Source of the DNA: Kineococcus rubinsiae
GTDB taxonomy: Bacteria; Actinomycetota; Actinomycetes; Actinomycetales; Kineococcaceae
DNA: 64,000 nucleotides
NCBI RefSeq assembly: GCF_011839805.1
Contig: NZ_VWPY01000004.1
Location: forward strand, 1 to 64,000
Reading direction: 5' to 3'
Part shown: positions 9,077 through 18,067 of the stretch, piece by piece
Layout: every line of letters starts with the position of its first letter
Numbering within the stretch: position 1 is the stretch's first letter
The notes under the pieces: generated by a model
Database searches by the model: none
Seen by the model: only the letters and a program-made list of their open reading frames with translations
What the model was told of the DNA's origin: nothing
Translations under genes and position numbers: made by a program

Positions 9077-9658
9077 CTACCTGCCTTCGTTCGTGCTGGA
9101 CGTTGCGGACGGGGGTGGGGCCTGCGCGGCGCCCAGGCGCTCGAGCAGGGCGGTGCGGGCCACGGGCGGCAGGAGGCCGGCGACGTCGCCGCCGTAGCGG
9201 GCGACCTCCTTCACCAGCGAGGACGACACGTGCTCGAAGCGCGGGTCCCCCACGAGGAAGACGGTCTCGACGTCGGCCAGGTGCCGGTTCATCAGCGCCA
9301 TCGGCAGCTCGTAGGCGTAGTCGGTGCCGCCGCGCAGGCCCTTGACCACGGCCCGGGCGCCGACGCGGCGCACGTGGTCGACGAGCAGCCCCTCTCCGAC
9401 CTCCTCGACGACGACCTGCGCGGCGCGCGCGTCCTGCGTGGCGTCCAGCGCCTCGCGGACCAGCGCGACGCGCTCGGGGCCGGTGAACAGGGTGCGCTTG
9501 GCGGGGTTGGTCGCGACGCCCACGTGGACCTCGTCGAAGAGGTCCGCGGCCCGCAGCACCACGTCGAGGTGGCCCAGGGTGACCGGGTCGAAGCTGCCCG
9601 GGCACACGCAGCGGCGGGCGGTCGGGGGCACGCCCGGAAACCTAGCAGCGGCGCTCAC
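9077..9658 (-). CDS. coaD: Pantetheine-phosphate adenylyltransferase
   Basis: Penultimate step of coenzyme A synthesis: 4'-phosphopantetheine plus ATP gives dephospho-CoA. The nucleotidyltransferase motif CPGSFDPVTLGH (T/HxGH type) is at residues 19-30. The second conserved loop (KGLRGGTDYAYELPMALMNR) and the FEHVSSSLVKEVARYGGDV block are both present. 193 residues, about 30 longer than usual because of extensions at both ends. The GTG start overlaps the rsmD stop as GTGA, indicating translational coupling. Confidence 0.95.
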   Translation of the reverse strand: MSAAARFPGVPPTARRCVCPGSFDPVTLGHLDVVLRAADLFDEVHVGVATNPAKRTLFTGPERVALVREALDATQDARAAQVVVEEVGEGLLVDHVRRVGARAVVKGLRGGTDYAYELPMALMNRHLADVETVFLVGDPRFEHVSSSLVKEVARYGGDVAGLLPPVARTALLERLGAAQAPPPSATSSTNEGR

Positions 9659-10227
9659 GGCGCCTGCTCGCTCGGGTGGGCCGTCCACAGGGTCGTCTCG
9701 CCGTACCTCTTGTGCCGCGCCGGCGCGAGGCCCGGCGGCCAGCGCGGTTCGCCGCTGCGCGTGGAGCGCTCGACGACGACGGTCGCCGCGGGCGCGAGCA
9801 GCGCGGGCAGCGCGGCGAGGACCCCGGCGAGGGCGTCGTCGTCGACGGCGTAGGGCGGGTCGAGCAGCACGAGGTCCCAGCCGTCCGCGACGACGGCCCC
9901 GGCGCCCGCGACGAAGCGCTCGACCCGCTCGGTCACGACGCTGACCCCGGGCAGGCCGACCGTGCGCACGTTGGCGCCCGCGGTGGCCGCGGCGCTGCGC
10001 GCGGCCTCGACGAGCACGACCCGCTCGGCCCCGCGGCTCGCGGCCTCCAGCCCCAGCGCACCGGAACCCGCGTAGAGGTCCAGGACGCGCGCGCCCGCCA
10101 CGGCGTCCGCGGCGTCGAGCGCGGAGAACAGGGCCTCGCGCACGCGGTCGCTCGTCGGGCGGGTGGTGTCGCCCGGCGGGACCTTCAGCCGCCGGCCCCC
10201 GGCGGCGCCGGCCACGATGCGGGTCAC
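9655..10227 (-). CDS. rsmD: 16S rRNA (guanine966-N2)-methyltransferase RsmD
   Basis: 190 residues. The Rossmann SAM-binding motif is VLDLYAGSGALGLEAASRGA, and the catalytic N-methylase motif is DPPY in WDLVLLDPPYAV. The N-terminal ITGGxxGRxL-like segment reads VAGAAGGRRLKVPPGDTTRPT. It modifies 16S rRNA in the small subunit. The rsmD-coaD pairing is conserved in actinobacteria. The GTG start overlaps the stop of the upstream membrane-protein gene by 4 bases. Confidence 0.93.
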   Translation of the reverse strand: MTRIVAGAAGGRRLKVPPGDTTRPTSDRVREALFSALDAADAVAGARVLDLYAGSGALGLEAASRGAERVVLVEAARSAAATAGANVRTVGLPGVSVVTERVERFVAGAGAVVADGWDLVLLDPPYAVDDDALAGVLAALPALLAPAATVVVERSTRSGEPRWPPGLAPARHKRYGETTLWTAHPSEQAP

Positions 10228-11897
10228 GAGATCTTGCGGGCCCGGTGCGCGGCGTACCACCAGCCGAGGCCGACGGCCGCGGCCGAGGCGAGCACCTGCC
10301 CCTGCACGAGCAGCGGGAACGCCCCGCGCGAGAGCACGGCCAGCAGGACGGGGACGGTGACGAGGACCCCGAGGTCCGGCCCGGTGGAGACGGCCGCGAT
10401 GGCGCCCGGCGGCAGCGAGCCCATGGCGGTCGACACCTGCGGGCGGGACAGGTCCGGGTCGGGGCGCAGCGCCCCGCGCAGGGCGGCGCCGGCCCAGCCG
10501 GGCCCCGCGAAGGCGCCCAGCAGGGCCCAGGCCCACCACGCCGTGCCGGTGGTCTCGCCGTGCACCAGGCCCGACGTCGTCGCGGCCAGCGGGACGGCGA
10601 CCGCGCCCCAGACCGCCATGAGGACGGCCACGGGGACCAGGCGCAGCAGCGGCAGCCGGGTCTGGCTGACGGGCAGCGCGCGGGCCGCGGCCGGCACCAG
10701 CGCCATGCTGCGGGCGGGCTCGGAGAGCGTCGTGGCGGCCCAGTAGCCCGCGAGCCAGAGCAGCAGCGCGAGCACGCCCCGCGGGGCACCGGTGCCGGCG
10801 GCCACGACGAGCGGGACCAGCGCGAAGGCCGCGGCCGTCAGGAAGCGGCGGGGCTGGCGGCGCAGCAGCAGCCAGTCCGCCGACCACACCGCGCTCGCCG
10901 GGCCGCGCGCCCACGGCACCCGGCTCGCCCCGCGTCGGCGGCGGCGCCGGCCCGTGGCGTCCGCGGCCAGGGCCCGGCCCAGCTCGCGCACGTCGGCCTG
11001 CAGGACCGACGACGTGAGCCGGCCCAGCCGCGCGGCGCCGCTGCGCAGCGACACCGCGCTCGTGGCCCCCACGTCGCGCCAGGACCGCGCGCCCGCCGTG
11101 AGCAGCGCGACCACGGCGAGCACGACGGCGACCACGGCCGGGACGACCAGGGCGGTCGGGGCCACCTCGTCCACCGCGAGCCCGACCAGCGCCGAGACCG
11201 CGAGCGCCGCGACGACGGCGAGCGCCAGGGCGTCGAGGACCGCGCCCGTGCGCACGACGGCCCGCGTCCCGGCCGTGATGGCGGGGCGGGTGACGAGCGC
11301 GTAGCCGCCCAGGCCCAGGGCGGCGCCGAGCGCGGCGCCCCCGCCGAGGGCGGACAGGAAGCCGGCCGTGCCGAGGTCCGGCGACGTGCCGACGGCGATC
11401 GAGCCGGCCCAGCCGCAGATGACCGCGCCCGTGACGGCGCTGACGAGCGCGCGCTGGCGCAGGACGGGGCGCAGCAGGTCGCCGCGCTCGACCGGCAGCG
11501 GCGTCCACCACGCCGTCGGCGCGGTGCCGAGGCTGACCGGCCCGATCCGGCACAGGGCGCCGAGCAGCACCAGGACGGCCGCGACGGCCAGGCCCGCCGA
11601 CGTCAGGACGCCGGACGTGCGGCTGACGAGACCCGGCCCGTCGCCGGTGGAGCTCAGCCCGGCCTGCAGGGCGTTGCGCAGCGAGCCCGAGGCGCCCAGC
11701 AGCAGCCCGCCGCCGATGCCCGTCTGCAGGACGGTCGTGTAGACGTCGTAGACCGTGGTCCGCAGCCCGCGCGCGGCGCGCGAGGGCGCCGCCTCGGAGA
11801 CGAGCTCGGCGCGCGTGGGCAGCGGTTCGCCGGCCGCGGGACCCGGCAGGGGCAGGTCGTCCCCGTCCAGCTCGTCGCCGTCGAGCTGCAGCGTCAC
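10224..11897 (-). CDS. Multi-spanning membrane protein, probable ABC transporter permease partner (DUF6297-like)
   Basis: 557 residues with roughly twelve hydrophobic segments, in two halves separated by a basic loop with a run of Arg (GRRRRRRGASRVPW). It begins VTLQLDGDELDG at a GTG overlapping the stop of the upstream ABC ATPase (GTGA), so the two are almost certainly one transporter. From memory this resembles the actinobacterial DUF6297 family. I see no substrate clue and no extracellular binding protein nearby. An ABC-2-type exporter with both permease halves on one chain is a reasonable model. Confidence 0.65.
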   Translation of the reverse strand: MTLQLDGDELDGDDLPLPGPAAGEPLPTRAELVSEAAPSRAARGLRTTVYDVYTTVLQTGIGGGLLLGASGSLRNALQAGLSSTGDGPGLVSRTSGVLTSAGLAVAAVLVLLGALCRIGPVSLGTAPTAWWTPLPVERGDLLRPVLRQRALVSAVTGAVICGWAGSIAVGTSPDLGTAGFLSALGGGAALGAALGLGGYALVTRPAITAGTRAVVRTGAVLDALALAVVAALAVSALVGLAVDEVAPTALVVPAVVAVVLAVVALLTAGARSWRDVGATSAVSLRSGAARLGRLTSSVLQADVRELGRALAADATGRRRRRRGASRVPWARGPASAVWSADWLLLRRQPRRFLTAAAFALVPLVVAAGTGAPRGVLALLLWLAGYWAATTLSEPARSMALVPAAARALPVSQTRLPLLRLVPVAVLMAVWGAVAVPLAATTSGLVHGETTGTAWWAWALLGAFAGPGWAGAALRGALRPDPDLSRPQVSTAMGSLPPGAIAAVSTGPDLGVLVTVPVLLAVLSRGAFPLLVQGQVLASAAAVGLGWWYAAHRARKIS

Positions 11898-12715
11898 GGG
11901 CCCGCCACCGGTTCGGTGACCAGGCGCGCGGCCTCCTCGGCGTCGACGACGCGGCAGACGTGGTCGTCGATGACGACGGCGCGGTCGGCCAGGCCGCGCA
12001 GCAGCACCGTGTCGTGGGTGGCGAGCAGCATGGCGGTGCCCGCGTCCCGCTCGGCCTTCAGGCGCTCCAGCAGCGTGTCGCGGCCCGTCGGGTCCAGGCG
12101 CTGCTCGGGCTCGTCGAGCAGCAGCAGCGCGCGGGGGCGCACGAGGGCCGCGGCCAGCAGCAGGCGGCGGCGCTGCCCCGAGGACAGGGCGGTGGGCAGC
12201 TCGTCGGCGTGCTCGGACAGGCGCTGGGCGGCGAGCTCGGCGTCGACCACGGCGACGACGTCGCGCACGCCGTGCCCGCGCGCCACCAGCTCGAGGTGCT
12301 CGGCCACCGACAGCTCGGCGAACCAGGCGTCCTCGTCGAAGACGCACGCGACCTGGCGGCGGAACTCCACCGTGCGCTCGTCCACGACCGACCCGCGCAG
12401 GCGCACCTCGCCGCCCAGCGGTTCGAGCAGGCCGGCGACCGCGCGCAGGACCGTGGACTTGCCGGCGCCGTTGGCGCCCACGAGGCAGACGGCCTCGCCC
12501 GCGGCGACCTGCACGGTGACGGGCGCGCACACGGGGCTCTTGGTGTAGCCGACGGTCAGGCCGTCCAGCTCGAGCAGGGCGGGGCCGGACTTCCGGCGCG
12601 GCTTGCCGCGCGCCGGGGCCCCCGCGGTCTTCGCGGCGGGGGCCGCGCCGCCCGGCTTGGCGCCCGCGGGCTTGCGGCGGGTGGACGCCCCGGTCGGCTG
12701 CTGCTTCTGGCTCAC
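11894..12715 (-). CDS. ABC transporter ATP-binding protein
   Basis: 273 residues. The first 45 are a Lys/Ala/Pro-rich basic extension. The ATPase domain follows: Walker A GANGAGKST, signature [15 protein letters not shown] (LSSGQ rather than LSGGQ), Walker B ALLLLDEPEQRLD and H-loop LATHD. Walker B normally reads DEPT or DEPN; here it is DEPE, but the catalytic Glu is intact. The GTG start overlaps the recG stop (GTGA), and its own stop overlaps the permease start. Confidence 0.88.
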   Translation of the reverse strand: MSQKQQPTGASTRRKPAGAKPGGAAPAAKTAGAPARGKPRRKSGPALLELDGLTVGYTKSPVCAPVTVQVAAGEAVCLVGANGAGKSTVLRAVAGLLEPLGGEVRLRGSVVDERTVEFRRQVACVFDEDAWFAELSVAEHLELVARGHGVRDVVAVVDAELAAQRLSEHADELPTALSSGQRRRLLLAAALVRPRALLLLDEPEQRLDPTGRDTLLERLKAERDAGTAMLLATHDTVLLRGLADRAVVIDDHVCRVVDAEEAARLVTEPVAGP

Positions 12716-14919
12716 GCGCGCTCCAGGAATCTCTCGGTCTCGCCCGTGACACGGTCGGCGACGGCCGCCGCCAGCGCAGTGTGCCCCGCCAGGTGCGGGT
12801 CGTCGGCGACCAGGTGGGTCGCGTCGCGGCGGGCGGCCGCGATGACGTCGGCGTCGGCGAGCACGCCCAGCAGCTTCAGCGAGGAGCGGCGCCCGGACTG
12901 GGCGGCGCCCAGGACGTCGCCCTCGCGGCGCTGCTCGAGGTCGGTGCGGGCCAGCTCGAAGCCGTCGGTGGTGTCCACCAGGGCCTGGATGCGCTGCCCC
13001 GCGGGGCCGCCCGGGCCCACCTCGGTCATGAGCAGGCACGTGCCGGGCAGGCCGCCGCGCCCGATCCGCCCGCGCAGCTGGTGCAGCTGGGAGATGCCGA
13101 AGCGGTCGGCGTCGACGACGACCATGACGCTGGCGTTCGGCACGTCGACCCCGACCTCGACGACCGTGGTCGCGACGAGGACGTCGACCTCGCCCGCGGC
13201 GAAGCGCCGCATGACGTCGTCCTTCTCGGCGGGCACCAGCCGGCCGTGCAGGACCTCGGTGCGCAGCCCCGCCGTGGCGGGGTGCGCCCGCACCTGGGCG
13301 ACGACGTCGGAGACCGCGGCCGCGGGGCGCCGCTTCTCCTTCCCGCCGGGGCCGGGCTCGGGCGGCGGGGCCTCGCCGCCGTCCTCGCCGGCCTCCGCGG
13401 CGTCGCCGGCCTCGATGCGCGCGCACACGACGTAGGTCTGGCGGCCCAGCGCCGCCTCCTCGGCGACCCGGCGCCACACGCGGTCCACCCACGCGGGCTT
13501 GTCCATGGGCACGGCGACGGTCGTGACGGCGGCGCGGCCGGGCGGCATGTCGCGCAGCACGGACGTCTCGAGGTCGCCGAAGACGGTCATGGCCACGGTG
13601 CGCGGGATGGGCGTGGCGGTCATGACGAGCAGGTGCGGCACCGAGGACGCCTTGCCGCGCAGGGCGTCGCGCTGCTCGACGCCGAAGCGGTGCTGCTCGT
13701 CGACCACGACGAGGCCGAGCTCGGCGAACTGCACGTGCTCCTGCAGCAGGGCGTGGGTGCCGACGACGATGCCGGCCTCACCGCCGGCCGCGGCCAGCAG
13801 CGCCTCGCGGCGGGCCGCGGCGCCCATCGAGCCGGTGAGCAGGACGACGCGGGTGGCGAGGTCGGCGCCGCCCAGCAGCCCGCCCAGCGCGAGGTCGCCC
13901 AGCACCGCGGTGATCGAGCGCAGGTGCTGGGCGGCCAGCACCTCGGTGGGGGCCAGCAGCGCGGCCTGCCCGCCCGCGTCGACGACGGCGAGCATGGCCC
14001 GCAGCGCGACGAGCGTCTTGCCGGAGCCGACGTCGCCCTGCAGCAGCCGCTGCATGGGGTGCTCGCGCGCGAGGTCGGCGGCGATCTCCTCGCCCACGGC
14101 GCGCTGGCCGTCGGTGAGCTCGAAGGGCAGCCGCGCGTCGAAGGCGGCCAGCAGGCCGTCGCCGCGCGGGGGCCGGGCCACGGCGCGCTCGCCGGCGACG
14201 CTCGCGCGGCGCTGCGCGAGCGCGGTCTGCAGGACGAACGCCTCCTCGTAGCGCATCCGCCGCTGCCCGGCCCCGACGTCGGCCTTGGTGCGCGGCTCGT
14301 GCACGGCGCGCAGCGCGTCGAGCGGGCTGAGCAGGCCCTCGCGGCGCACGACGTCGGCGGGCAGCACGTCGGCGATCTCCGACGTCGTGTCCAGGACGGT
14401 CGAGACGGCCTTGGCGATCTTCCAGCTGGGCGCCTTGCCGGTCGCCGGGTACAGCGGGGTGGGCCGGTCGGCGAGCTCGGCCGCGTCGCTGCCGTCGTCC
14501 AGCGGCTGGTAGTCCGGGCGCGCGAGCTGCAGGGCGCCGTTGAACACCTCGACCTTGCCGGAGACGAGGACCCGGCGGCCGACGACGAGCTCGGCGACGT
14601 GGCGGTTGAGCTGGCCGGGGTGCGCCGCGAAGAAGGTGAGGGCGACGACGTCGCGGCCGTCGCCCACGGTCGCGGACAGCAGGGCGCCCTTGCGGGCGCG
14701 CATCATCCGGGGGGCCGAGACGCTCGCGACCTCGGCGACGACGGTCACCGACTCCCCCGGCTGCAGCTCGCGCAGGGAGCTCAGCTGGCCCCGCTCGACG
14801 TAGCGGCGGGGCAGGTGCCAGAGCAGGTCGCGGACGGTCTCGACCTCGAGCTCGGTGGCCAGGAGGGCGGCGTCGCGCGGGGGCAGGCGCGTGGACAGCG
14901 GTGCGTCCAGCTCGTCCAC
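12712..14919 (-). CDS. recG: ATP-dependent DNA helicase RecG
   Basis: Branch-migrating helicase that regresses stalled forks and processes Holliday junctions. Length 735, within the family range. The N-terminal wedge/OB domain (LRELQPGESVTVVAEV) is followed by helicase motif I in LLQGDVGSGKTLVA, motif II VVDEQHRFG (DEQH), motif III VMTATPIPRT, and the C-terminal motifs around DVLVATTVVEVGVDVPN and QLHQLRGRIGRG. An acidic Gly/Pro insertion sits near AGEDGGEAPPPEPGPGG. Start GTG, with a TAACCT box 6 nt upstream and no Shine-Dalgarno, so it is probably leaderless and the head of the operon. Confidence 0.96.
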   Translation of the reverse strand: MDELDAPLSTRLPPRDAALLATELEVETVRDLLWHLPRRYVERGQLSSLRELQPGESVTVVAEVASVSAPRMMRARKGALLSATVGDGRDVVALTFFAAHPGQLNRHVAELVVGRRVLVSGKVEVFNGALQLARPDYQPLDDGSDAAELADRPTPLYPATGKAPSWKIAKAVSTVLDTTSEIADVLPADVVRREGLLSPLDALRAVHEPRTKADVGAGQRRMRYEEAFVLQTALAQRRASVAGERAVARPPRGDGLLAAFDARLPFELTDGQRAVGEEIAADLAREHPMQRLLQGDVGSGKTLVALRAMLAVVDAGGQAALLAPTEVLAAQHLRSITAVLGDLALGGLLGGADLATRVVLLTGSMGAAARREALLAAAGGEAGIVVGTHALLQEHVQFAELGLVVVDEQHRFGVEQRDALRGKASSVPHLLVMTATPIPRTVAMTVFGDLETSVLRDMPPGRAAVTTVAVPMDKPAWVDRVWRRVAEEAALGRQTYVVCARIEAGDAAEAGEDGGEAPPPEPGPGGKEKRRPAAAVSDVVAQVRAHPATAGLRTEVLHGRLVPAEKDDVMRRFAAGEVDVLVATTVVEVGVDVPNASVMVVVDADRFGISQLHQLRGRIGRGGLPGTCLLMTEVGPGGPAGQRIQALVDTTDGFELARTDLEQRREGDVLGAAQSGRRSSLKLLGVLADADVIAAARRDATHLVADDPHLAGHTALAAAVADRVTGETERFLERA

Positions 14920-14925
14920 CCCGGC

Positions 14926-14931
14926 AGGTTA
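14926..14931 (-). promoter_or_regulatory. -10 box (TAACCT) of recG, probably leaderless
   Basis: TAACCT lies 6 nt before the recG GTG with no ribosome-binding site between. This would place the transcription start at or next to the initiation codon. Confidence 0.55.
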
Positions 14932-16080
14932 CTGCGCCAGCTGGTGCGAGCGGCCGACCGGCTCGTCGTCGTGGGCGACGCGGTTGCGCCCGCCGCGCTT
15001 GGCGGCGTAGAGCGCGGCGTCGGCGCGGACCATGAGGTCGCGGGCGGAGCCCTCGTCGCGGCCGGGCCGGTGCACGGCGAAGCCGACGCTGACGGTCACG
15101 GCGAGCGTGGCCGCCTCCCCGCCCGGGGAGAACCCGCCCGCCACCGACCCGCCCATCGGGCCCGCGGGCACCCGCAGGCCCTCGACGGCGGCGCGGAAGC
15201 GCTCGGCGACCCCGGCGACGGCGGCCGCGTCGACGTCGGTGAGGACCACGGCGAGCTCGTCGCCGCCGTAGCGGGCGACGACGTCCTGCTCGCGGCACGC
15301 GGCGCGCAGCTGCTCGGCGACGACCTGCAGGACGCCGTCGCCCACGCCGTGCCCGTGCCGGTCGTTGACGTCCTTGAAGCGGTCGACGTCGGCCAGCAGC
15401 ACCGCCACGGGGACGTCGCGGGCCAGCTCGTCGAGCAGGACGCCGTCGAAGACGCGCCGCGTGGCGAGGCCCGTGAGGACGTCCTGCTGGGCCTCGGCCC
15501 GCAGCGTCGCCACCATGGCCTCCTGCCGGTCGCGGGCGCCGACGAGCATCCAGGGGATGAAGCCGAACGTGGCCACGAAGGCGGGCAGGTCGCGCACGAG
15601 CATGTCCACCCCGTCGACGGCCAGCAGGAGCGTCACGTCGGCCGCCGTGCAGGCGGTCGTGACGGTCCAGGCCGCGGGACGTCTCAGGTGGTAGGCGGCG
15701 TAGAGGGCGGGCCAGCCCAGGTAGACCTGCGCGCCGAACGTCGTGTCGTCGGTGTAGACGTCGAGGACGAGGACCATGACCGTCGCACCGAGGGCGAGCC
15801 CCAGGGCCGCCCAGCTCGGGGCCCGCCGGGGGGCCACCGCGGGCAGGACGCTGACGAGCGCGAGCAGCGCCGCGCACACCACGGTGATCAGCCAGGCGTG
15901 GGGCCGCTCCCCCAGGGTCTCGGGCGAGACCACCGAGTTGAGGATCGCGTACACGCAGCCGCCCAGGGCGAGGACGCCCAGCACCCGGGTCCCGGCGACG
16001 GGCTCGCGCGGCACCCACCAGGCGTGCCCGCGCTCACGGGGAGGCGCAGGCCGGGTCGACACCTTCTCCCATCGGCTCAT
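14929..16080 (-). CDS. Membrane-bound GGDEF-domain protein (putative diguanylate cyclase)
   Basis: 383 residues from ATG 16080 (AAGG 9 nt upstream); a GTG 18 bp earlier is possible. The N-terminal half has five or six membrane helices without a recognisable sensor domain. The GGDEF domain spans roughly residues 200-375: [12 protein letters not shown] opens it, [17 protein letters not shown] carries the metal-binding Asp, and the active loop is YGGDELAV. The loop is GGDEL rather than GGDEF/GGEEF. The key Gly, Gly, Asp and Glu are kept, so c-di-GMP synthesis is plausible. No inhibitory RxxD site is clear before the loop. Its stop is 9 bp from the recG start. Confidence 0.85.
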   Translation of the reverse strand: MSRWEKVSTRPAPPRERGHAWWVPREPVAGTRVLGVLALGGCVYAILNSVVSPETLGERPHAWLITVVCAALLALVSVLPAVAPRRAPSWAALGLALGATVMVLVLDVYTDDTTFGAQVYLGWPALYAAYHLRRPAAWTVTTACTAADVTLLLAVDGVDMLVRDLPAFVATFGFIPWMLVGARDRQEAMVATLRAEAQQDVLTGLATRRVFDGVLLDELARDVPVAVLLADVDRFKDVNDRHGHGVGDGVLQVVAEQLRAACREQDVVARYGGDELAVVLTDVDAAAVAGVAERFRAAVEGLRVPAGPMGGSVAGGFSPGGEAATLAVTVSVGFAVHRPGRDEGSARDLMVRADAALYAAKRGGRNRVAHDDEPVGRSHQLAQ

Positions 16081-16241
16081 CGGAGCCAACCTTGACACCT
16101 GCAGGGCGGGGACCGCACCACCGGTTCGTCGGCACCCGGCGCGCTCGGCTATGGTGGTCCGCGGTGTCCGGTCCTCCGGCGCCGTGCGTCGTCCCCGTGC
16201 GGGGCGTCGCCACCCTCATCCGATCGACCCCAGGAGTTCCC

Positions 16242-16427
16242 GTGGCTGCCCATTGCGACGTCTGCGCCAAGGGACCGTCCTTCGGCAAGAGCGTCTCGCA
16301 CTCGCACCGGCGGACCAACCGCATGTGGCTCCCGAACATCCAGCGGATCCGGGCCACCGTGAACGGTTCCCCGAAGCGCCTCAACGTGTGCACCTCCTGC
16401 CTGAAGGCCGGCAAGGTCACCCGCTGA
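16242..16427 (+). CDS. rpmB: 50S ribosomal protein L28
   Basis: 61 residues starting at GTG with CAGGAG upstream. It keeps both zinc-ribbon Cys pairs (HCDVCAKGP and VCTSCLKAG), so it is the zinc-binding C+ form. Actinobacteria often carry a second, zinc-free L28 under Zur control, and this one looks like the housekeeping copy. A hairpin terminator follows 22 bp after the stop. Confidence 0.95.
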   Translation: MAAHCDVCAKGPSFGKSVSHSHRRTNRMWLPNIQRIRATVNGSPKRLNVCTSCLKAGKVTR

Positions 16428-16449
16428 CCCCTTGAGCACCGTGTGAGAC

Positions 16450-16487
16450 AGCGGGGCCGGTTCCCTCCCGGGGGAATCGGCCCCGCT
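16450..16487 (+). terminator. rpmB terminator, probably bidirectional with thiL
   Basis: A 15-bp stem (AGCGGGGCCGGTTCC against GGAATCGGCCCCGCT, one mismatch) with an 8-nt loop lies between the convergent rpmB and thiL genes. There is no U-tract, as is common in this GC range. Confidence 0.75.
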
Positions 16488-16515
16488 GCACGTCCGGGCC
16501 CCGCCCACCGGGAGG

Positions 16516-17484
16516 TCAGCCCGCGGCGAAGTGGTCCCAGCCGACGCCAGGCCCGTCCCACGGCCAGCCGTCGACGAGCACGCGCGGGCGCTCCCCGGGC
16601 CCGGGTGCGCGGACCTTCCCCACGGCCAGCACCCCCGGCGGCAGCGCCGCCGCCGCGGGGAAGCAGCCGAGCAGGGCGTGGTCCTCGCCGCCCGTGAGCA
16701 CGAAGCCGTCGGCGGTGGCCGGGGCCACGCCCGTGGCCGCGGCGAGCGCCGCCGCCCACCGGCCGAGCTCCCCGTCGCGCAGGTCGAGGTCGAGCACCGC
16801 CCCGCTGGCGCTCGCGAGGCGCCCGGCGTCGCGCAGGAGGCCGTCGCTCACGTCCATCTGCGCGGTGGCCCCCGCGAGGGCCGCGGCGGGGCCGGCCGCC
16901 CAGGGCGGCACGGGGCGCCGGTGCGCGTCCACGAGCTCGGGCGCGTCAGCGGTGGCTCCGCGCTGCAGCAGGTCCAGGCCCGCCGCCGAGCGGCCCAGGG
17001 TGCCGGCGACGGTCACGACGTCGCCGGGCCGCGCGCCGGAGCGCAGCAGCGGCGCCCGCCCGCCGAGGTCGCCGAGGGCCGTGACGGCCACGACGATCTC
17101 GGAGGCGCCCGAGAGGTCACCGCCGACGACGTTCGTCCCGACGGCCCGGCAGGCCGCCCCGAGGCCCGCGGCGAACTCGTCCACCCAGCTCACGTCGAGG
17201 TCCCCCGGCATGCCCAGCGACACCAGCAGGCCCGTGCAGACGGCGCCCATGGCGGCGACGTCGGCGACGTTCTGCATGGCGGCCTTCCAGCCGACGTCGG
17301 CGCCCGTGGACCAGTCGCGGCGGAAGTCGCGGTGCTCGACGAGGACGTCGGCCGTGGCCACGACGCGCCCGTCCGGGGCGGCCAGGACGGCGGCGTCGTC
17401 GCCCGGTCCGAGCAGCGCCTGCGTCGGCAGGCCGGGCAGGAACCGCGCCAGCAGCGCCGACTCGCTCAGGTCGCCGACCCGCAC
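16516..17484 (-). CDS. thiL: Thiamine-monophosphate kinase
   Basis: Last step of thiamine diphosphate synthesis: ThMP plus ATP gives ThDP. 322 residues with family hallmarks: LGPGDDAAVL near residue 26 (metal-binding Asp pair), ADVLVEHRDFRRDW, GWKAAMQNVADVAAMGA, VGGDLSGA and the C-terminal MDVSDGLLRDAGRLA motif. No TPP riboswitch is visible upstream. Start ATG or GTG around MRVGDLSESALLARF. It converges with rpmB. Confidence 0.95.
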   Translation of the reverse strand: MRVGDLSESALLARFLPGLPTQALLGPGDDAAVLAAPDGRVVATADVLVEHRDFRRDWSTGADVGWKAAMQNVADVAAMGAVCTGLLVSLGMPGDLDVSWVDEFAAGLGAACRAVGTNVVGGDLSGASEIVVAVTALGDLGGRAPLLRSGARPGDVVTVAGTLGRSAAGLDLLQRGATADAPELVDAHRRPVPPWAAGPAAALAGATAQMDVSDGLLRDAGRLASASGAVLDLDLRDGELGRWAAALAAATGVAPATADGFVLTGGEDHALLGCFPAAAALPPGVLAVGKVRAPGPGERPRVLVDGWPWDGPGVGWDHFAAG

Positions 17485-17581
17485 CCCTGCACCCCTGTCC
17501 GCGCCGCCGTCGCCCGTGTCTCCCGCGCCGGTGTCCGCGCCCGCGGTCGGGGCGCCCTCGGGAGGCGGTCACACTACCGGG

Positions 17582-18064
17582 GTGACTCGGCGGCAGCGGA
17601 TCTGGTCGGTCGTCGTGGTGGTCGCGGTGGTCGCGGCGGCGGCCACCGCCGTGCTCTCGCGCACCCCGGCCGTCGAGGCCGCGCCCGCGGGCGGCTCGCC
17701 GGCCTGCGCGCAGCTGCTCCAGCGGCTGCCGGCGTCCCTGGACGGGCTGGGGCGGGTGCCGCAGGGCGCGCCCGGCGTGGCCGTCTGGGGCGGGGACCGC
17801 GACGTCGTGCTGCGCTGCGGCGCGGCCGTGATCGGTCCCACGACCAAGGAGTGCCTGCCGATCGGCCCCGACGAGGCGACGAGCGTCGACTGGGTCCGCG
17901 ACGCGCAGAGCGACCGCGCCGTGCGCTTCCTGACCTACGGCCGCGACCCGGCCGTCGAGGTCACGGTCCGCTTCGCGGGCGGCGACCCCACGGGGGCACC
18001 GTCGATGCTCGTGGACCTGGCCGCCCCGGTCGGGGCGGTCCCGCAGACCCGGGCGTGCGTCTGA
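17582..18064 (+). CDS. DUF3515 family exported/membrane-anchored protein
   Basis: 160 residues. An N-terminal hydrophobic helix (SVVVVVAVVAAAATAVL) acts as a signal anchor. The extracytoplasmic domain has Cys in SPACAQLLQRLP, VVLRCG, TTKECLPIG and QTRACV, suggesting two disulfides. The family is common beside thiL and ddl in actinobacteria and has no known function. Start GTG; the only GGAGG (17561-17565) is too far away for normal initiation. It converges with ddl (3-bp gap). Confidence 0.8.
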   Translation: MTRRQRIWSVVVVVAVVAAAATAVLSRTPAVEAAPAGGSPACAQLLQRLPASLDGLGRVPQGAPGVAVWGGDRDVVLRCGAAVIGPTTKECLPIGPDEATSVDWVRDAQSDRAVRFLTYGRDPAVEVTVRFAGGDPTGAPSMLVDLAAPVGAVPQTRACV

Positions 18065-18067
18065 GGC

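Noticed and set aside
13778-16018. Long open frame antisense or out of frame to recG and the GGDEF gene
   Set aside because: Product is an Arg/Gly/Ala/Pro string typical of shadow frames at about 75% GC, while recG and the GGDEF gene have clear motifs.
12781-16095. 1104-codon plus-strand frame across recG
   Set aside because: Composition (His/Ala/Gly/Val/Asp repeats) is that of reverse-complemented coding DNA; no motif and no ribosome-binding site.
16093-16098. TTGACA as the -35 of rpmB
   Set aside because: The nearest -10-like TATGGT (16150) is 51 bp away, and no TANNNT box lies 16-19 bp downstream; it also lies in the GGDEF gene's start region.
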